NCBI GenBank assembly: GCA_001798455.1
Contig: MGSI01000094.1
Location: 1 to 8,388 of the forward strand
Direction of reading: 5' to 3'
DNA: 8,388 bases
Source: Deltaproteobacteria bacterium RIFCSPLOWO2_02_FULL_57_26
Lineage (GTDB): Bacteria > Desulfobacterota > Binatia > UBA9968
Both the position numbers and the translations under genes were made by a program. This document shows, piece by piece, positions 5,912-8,388 of the stretch. The notes beneath the pieces are model-generated. The model worked only from the letters and a program-made list of their open reading frames with translations. It searched no databases and was not told the DNA's origin. Each line of letters begins with the position of its first letter. Position 1 is the first letter of the stretch.

Positions 5912-6943
5912 ATGAAACCTTTAAGCTTCTTCATGGGCAGTTTGCTAGCGTGGTCCGTGCTGGGGGGATGGGCTCCCCGTGCTAGCGCGGCTCCCATAGA
6001 CGAACTGGTGGCTGCGGCCAAAAAAGAAGGTGTACTCGATTTCTACGCCACCTCCAGTTTGACCCCTGAGGGTGCTCAGAAGCTGCGCGACGCGTTTAAC
6101 AATAAGTACAGTCTTAATATCAAGTTGCAGTACATGCCATCGGGAACCATGAACGCGGATGTTGCCAAGGTCGCGAGTCTAGCGGCTGCGGGTGTGCCCC
6201 CCGAGTGGGATCTCATGGCGGTCCATGACGCTGCCCACGGCACTTTGTGGCTCAGGAAGCTGCACAAGCCATTTGACTACACAAAGCTGGGCATTGATCC
6301 GAAAGTGATCCATTACGACAGCGGCACGGTCTCCTTTGCAAACCAGTTCGCTCTGCCAGCCTACAACAATAAGATTCTGCCCCCTCAGGATGTGCCCAAG
6401 AATTGGGAGGATCTCCTGGACCCTAAGTGGAAAGGGGGGAAGCTTGGGGTGACTGCACTCGACCAATTGGCCCGGCTGGCGATTGGGTGGGGAGAGAAGA
6501 GAGCTACGGACTATGTAAAGGCCCTGGCCAGGCAGGAACCGAGTATAGGGCAGATGGGACAGCTCTACACCCGTCTTCAGTTAGGTGAGATCCTCGCTAT
6601 GGTCACTATATCTGTTAGTTTCATCCACAGGGCAAAGCGGACGGGTGCGCCGATCGTTTTCGCTGAAGAAGTTCAGCCGCTGATCGCGCCGGGTTACCAG
6701 GCCGGTGTCCTGAAGGGAGCCAAACATCCCAACGTGGCGCATCTCTTTACAGTTTTCCTTACGACTCCTGAGGCGCAAGAGATTTGGGAGAAGTATCCTG
6801 GCGAGACCTCCGCTCATATTCCCGGGACGACGGCGTACAAGTATGTTCAAGGGAAGCAGGTGCTGTACATGAACCAGGACCATGCAGAGATGGTGGACAG
6901 GCTCATCAGAGAGTATGGCAAGATCCTTGGGTTCAGCAAGTAA
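5912..6943 (+). CDS. Secreted extracellular solute-binding protein (ABC transporter, family 1/AfuA-like)
   Basis: A 343-residue periplasmic solute-binding protein. Residues 1-26 form a signal peptide (MKPL, hydrophobic core, cleavage likely after ASA at 24-26). Mature sequence opens with IDELVAAAKKEGVLDFYATS, the usual start of iron/thiamine/polyamine-type binding proteins (PF13416/PF13531 superfamily), and later shows VPKNWEDLLDPKWKGGKLGV, a hallmark of that fold, and PNVAHLFTVFLTTPEAQEIW near the C-terminus. There is no Cys for lipid attachment after the signal peptide and no Tyr-Tyr pair of the FbpA Fe(III) site, so ferric iron is not supported as ligand; substrate unknown. Start: ATG 5912 with AGAGGTG 4 bases upstream. 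No permease or ATPase gene is in the window, so it is an orphan here or works with a distant transporter. Flanking ridA-like genes may hint at an amine, amino-acid or aromatic catabolic substrate, which is speculation. Confidence 0.9.
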   Translation: MKPLSFFMGSLLAWSVLGGWAPRASAAPIDELVAAAKKEGVLDFYATSSLTPEGAQKLRDAFNNKYSLNIKLQYMPSGTMNADVAKVASLAAAGVPPEWDLMAVHDAAHGTLWLRKLHKPFDYTKLGIDPKVIHYDSGTVSFANQFALPAYNNKILPPQDVPKNWEDLLDPKWKGGKLGVTALDQLARLAIGWGEKRATDYVKALARQEPSIGQMGQLYTRLQLGEILAMVTISVSFIHRAKRTGAPIVFAEEVQPLIAPGYQAGVLKGAKHPNVAHLFTVFLTTPEAQEIWEKYPGETSAHIPGTTAYKYVQGKQVLYMNQDHAEMVDRLIREYGKILGFSK

Positions 6944-7035
6944 ACGCATGCATAGTGTCCTGAACGCGCCCAGAACCAAATCTCGGATGGGGGTGAGGGC
7001 TTTACTCTATAGACGAGCCGCGCTAGGGCCCGTGC

Positions 7036-7155
7036 ATGAAACGATCGCTGCGACTGGAATTCCACGGGGCGCTCTTCCATCTCACCTCCCGGGGCGATCA
7101 CCAAGAGCCGATTTTCCTCGACGCAGATAGAAAACTATTACTCGAGCTGGTGGAA
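7036..7155 (+). pseudogene. N-terminal fragment of a REP-associated Y1 (RAYT/IS200-like) transposase
   Basis: From ATG 7036 the frame encodes MKRSLRLEFHGALFHLTSRG, then DHQEPIFLDADRKLLLELVE. This is the typical opening of REP-associated tyrosine transposases (TnpA_REP, Y1_Tnp fold): (R)PLRLEFPGALYHVTSRG...(I)FxDDxDRxxFLxLL. Homology stops after ~40 residues; the HUH metal motif and the catalytic tyrosine are absent, and the frame continues into sequence that belongs to another broken gene on the opposite strand. It is inactive debris. No clear ribosome site or REP hairpins were seen around it. Confidence 0.7.
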
Positions 7156-7167
7156 ACAGGCGGTATT

Positions 7168-7335
7168 GATATCCGTCCCACCTCCGGGCCTGAAAGGTGC
7201 TTGGAATGTGGAGGTCTGGCTCTCACAGTAGGGTTGTCCGGCTTTGGGTTCCACCTGCGCGGCAAGCCCACGCGCGGCCAACACCAGCGCGAAGATAGCT
7301 GTCGTGCCCACAATTGCTAGCGCTTGCGGTTTCAC
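7168..7335 (-). pseudogene. 5' fragment of a TctC-like (tripartite tricarboxylate transporter) solute-binding protein
   Basis: On the minus strand a GTG at 7335 opens a 65-codon frame (stop at 7138-7140). It starts with a signal peptide (MKPQALAIVGTTAIFALVLA, then ARGLAAQ) and continues to QAPFRPGGGTDI, resembling the PFxPGGGTDI loop found ~25 residues after the signal peptide in TctC/Bug-family binding proteins. After Ile56 (base 7168) similarity ends where the RAYT fragment begins on the other strand. Roughly 80% of the ~320-residue protein is missing. The residues between signal peptide and PGGGTDI (YCESQTSTFQ) look degenerate. AAGGCGAG upstream could be a relic ribosome site. Family call rests on the signal peptide plus one motif. 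Confidence 0.5.
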
Positions 7336-7541
7336 GACTTGCTCTCGCCTTTTCTAAGTGCATAGGATAGACGCAAGGCTTTCTTTCGATTATCGGATCA
7401 TTGCCGGAGTGTGATCATCACTATAAGAATCCCAAAACGGAATGGCGAAATTGTCAAGTCCTTAGCGCATGCACGGTTTCGACTCGACAGGTTTCTCCGC
7501 CCTATTTTAAAAAGACCCTCTTTCAACGCCTAAGGTCCGAG

Positions 7542-7569
7542 TTGACTTCCGAAAAGAAAGTTGTTAAAT
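7542..7569 (+). promoter_or_regulatory. Candidate sigma70 promoter of the second ridA-like gene
   Basis: TTGACT (7542-7547, five of six consensus bases) and TTAAAT (7564-7569, four of six) are separated by 16 bases in an AT-rich patch. Transcription would begin near 7577, giving a ~50-base leader that starts inside a perfect hairpin. The 292 bases from 7336 to 7627 otherwise contain no gene I can support. Confidence 0.4.
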
Positions 7570-7573
7570 CCCG

Positions 7574-7593
7574 GAGCGGTCAGGATACCGCTC
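7574..7593 (+). other. Perfect 7-base-pair hairpin in the leader of the second ridA-like gene
   Basis: GAGCGGT-CAGGAT-ACCGCTC forms a stem of seven pairs with a six-base loop, 34 bases ahead of the ATG and at the predicted transcription start. It has no T-run, so it is not a terminator. It could be a palindromic operator half-site pair (GAGCGGTN6ACCGCTC) or a 5' mRNA-stabilising hairpin. Confidence 0.45.
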
Positions 7594-7627
7594 AGGCAAG
7601 TAAATCAAAAACAAAGGGGGATAACTT

Positions 7628-8008
7628 ATGAGCAAGCAGGTCATCTTTTCGGACAAAGTGGCCACGCCGCAGGTGCCGCTTTCACGCGCCGTCAAGGTTG
7701 GCAATCTCATTTTTGTTTCAGGTAGCACCCCCTACGACGTAAATCATCGGGTGGCCAAAGGCGATTTCCGGGCGCAGATGGTTCAGAGCATGGAGAGCCT
7801 CAAGGCGATCCTGGAGGTCGCCGGATCTTCACTTGACAAAGTCGTCAAGGTCAACGTGATCCTCACCGACATTTCGAACTTTCAAACGATGAACGAGATC
7901 TACAGGACCTATTTTAAAGAAGGCAACTATCCCGCTCGGACCACCATCGAAGCCAAGCTTGCGGGGAAAGATTTTCTGCTCGAGATCGAATGCGTGGCCG
8001 AAGCTTGA
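7628..8008 (+). CDS. RidA/YjgF/UK114-family protein with catalytic arginine retained
   Basis: A 126-residue RidA-family protein, close to the usual 125-130. Blocks: GNLIFVSGSTPYD (residues 25-37, Ser31 at the position of E. coli Ser30), FRAQMVQSMESLKAILEVAG (47-66), SSLDKVVKVNVILTDISNF (67-85), the active-site motif YPARTTIEA with R104, and FLLEIECVAEA with E119/E121. Retained Arg and Glu are compatible with enamine/imine (2-aminoacrylate-like) hydrolase activity in a cytosolic trimer; the true substrate is unknown. Start: ATG 7628 follows AAAGGGGGATAACTT, an AGGGGG-type ribosome site 8 bases away. It is clearly a different subgroup from the paralogue at 5415-5828. It has its own candidate promoter and lies alone; the nearest downstream feature is the second SLC13 tail. 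Confidence 0.93.
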   Translation: MSKQVIFSDKVATPQVPLSRAVKVGNLIFVSGSTPYDVNHRVAKGDFRAQMVQSMESLKAILEVAGSSLDKVVKVNVILTDISNFQTMNEIYRTYFKEGNYPARTTIEAKLAGKDFLLEIECVAEA

Positions 8009-8027
8009 GTCGAGGCTCGGACTCGAG
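8004..8027 (+). terminator. Weak hairpin overlapping the stop codon of the second ridA-like gene
   Basis: CTTGAGTC (8004-8011) pairs with GACTCGAG (8020-8027), eight pairs including one G-T wobble, around an eight-base loop. The stop codon TGA (8006-8008) lies inside the stem. No T-run follows, so it is at best a weak or factor-dependent terminator or a 3' stabiliser. Confidence 0.25.
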
Positions 8028-8113
8028 GTAGGGACATGGCCACCCAAAGCGCCACGGTGGCCTCCGGAAACTCGCCATTCGCGACCGCCGCTCGATCTCC
8101 GGACGGTGCCAGA

Positions 8114-8194
8114 CTTCTCATCGATGTGACCGGCGTTCTCGTCGTTTGGGGAGCGGCCCTCTGGTTAATTCCTCTGGTCCTGGTGCCAGCTTAG
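8114..8194 (+). pseudogene. C-terminal remnant of the SLC13-type permease (copy 2), inside a 52-residue chimeric frame
   Basis: Codons 8114-8194 encode LLIDVTGVLVVWGAALWLIP, then LVLVPA and stop, nearly the same as the tail at 4374-4454 (three substitutions after the first residue: I/T, A/V, V/A). The upstream part of the permease is missing. An unrelated ATG at 8036 with GGTAGGGAC just before it reads in frame into this tail, forming a 52-residue frame (8036-8194) of a Ser/Ala-rich start plus one transmembrane helix. Whether that is translated is unknown; a chance fusion is the likelier explanation. Confidence 0.6.
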
Positions 8195-8285
8195 CACGCA
8201 ACCTGCAGCGATGTTCCGATTCGAGCGATCCGCTCCGGCGTACAGGTTGGCGGAGGTTCAGGAACACTAGATGTCGCTGGCTGTT
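8115..8285 (+). repeat. 171-base direct repeat, copy B
   Basis: Second copy of the unit at 4375-4545, gap-free with eight transitions. Left of it, sequence is unrelated to copy A beyond isolated chance matches; right of it (8286 on) the sequence continues as CAGGAAGCCGGCC instead of the GATGTCGGCGCAGCC found after copy A. The bracketed interval, 4546-8114, is about 3.57 kb. Confidence 0.95.
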
Positions 8286-8388
8286 CAGGAAGCCGGCCTG
8301 ACGCGCGAGGGCGGGCGCCTCGACGACTTGGCGATCGCAGCCGAACAGTCATAGTTCCGTCAAGCGTATCCGTAGCAGCGGGTCTGAG
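8195..8388 (+). other. Right edge of window: repeat tail plus a 27-codon frame
   Basis: Beyond the SLC13 stop there is no supported gene. A small frame, ATG 8271 to TAG 8352-8354, encodes MSLAVQEAGLTREGGRLDDL and seven more residues, with GGAGG 14 bases upstream. The amino-acid composition looks like a protein tail rather than a complete product, and the same ATG in copy A leads to a different frame. Probably relic coding sequence; family not recognised. Confidence 0.25.

Noticed and set aside
5912..6943. Ferric iron (FbpA) specificity for the binding protein
   Set aside because: The consecutive tyrosines that bind Fe(III) in FbpA are not present in the C-terminal half, and no FbpB/FbpC genes are adjacent.
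6581..7104. Minus-strand frames at 6581-6979 and 6847-7104
   Set aside because: Opposite the binding-protein gene, without recognisable domains.
7401..7631. A 76-codon plus-strand frame ahead of the second ridA-like gene
   Set aside because: It overlaps the ridA start by four bases, lacks a ribosome site and family features, and its end lies across the candidate promoter and hairpin; it looks like noncoding leader.
4375..8285. Repeat pair as a CRISPR array, terminal inverted repeats or target-site duplication
   Set aside because: Only two copies, direct orientation, 171 bases long, and extending from inside a gene end into flank; none of these models fits.

Overview
The window looks like a chromosomal segment of an uncultured, moderately GC-rich bacterium with anaerobic or microaerobic carbon metabolism. 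A deep-branching lineage of the Methylomirabilota/Rokubacteria/Nitrospirota/Tectomicrobia kind would fit the mix of a split pyruvate:ferredoxin oxidoreductase (PFOR), several solute-binding proteins and RidA paralogues. That placement is inference; no rRNA or other marker gene is present.

Left part (1-4260, minus strand): a three-gene, probably co-transcribed cluster. Read 5' to 3' on the minus strand it encodes an alpha-gamma PFOR subunit (2140-4086), a small two-CBS-domain protein (1694-2095) and a delta-beta PFOR subunit that runs off the left edge of the window (1-1669). The two large proteins together carry the domain content of a single-chain NifJ-type PFOR, cut between the gamma and ferredoxin domains, with the CBS gene sitting in the cut. 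Gaps are 44 and 24 bases. An extended -10 promoter is visible upstream at about 4230-4257.

Middle part (4287-5400): a gene graveyard. It holds the last ~55 codons of an SLC13/DASS-type anion permease (plus strand), the C-terminal end of an IS91/IS801-type transposase with an in-frame TGA (minus strand), an imperfect inverted repeat, a 4 x 9-base tandem repeat, and a stretch with nothing recognisable.

Right part (5415-8008, plus strand): a RidA-family protein lacking the usual catalytic arginine, a secreted extracellular solute-binding protein, two convergent truncated gene starts (a REP-associated Y1 transposase and a TctC-like binding protein) abutting near 7160, then a second RidA-family protein that keeps the arginine. 

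A 171-base direct repeat (4375-4545 and 8115-8285; 8 differences, all transitions) brackets this right part. It contains the end of the SLC13 gene plus 91 bases beyond its stop codon. The first copy ends where the IS91-like debris begins; the second copy runs on into different sequence. The region between the repeats therefore appears to have been built by duplication, insertion and deletion beside a stable PFOR operon.
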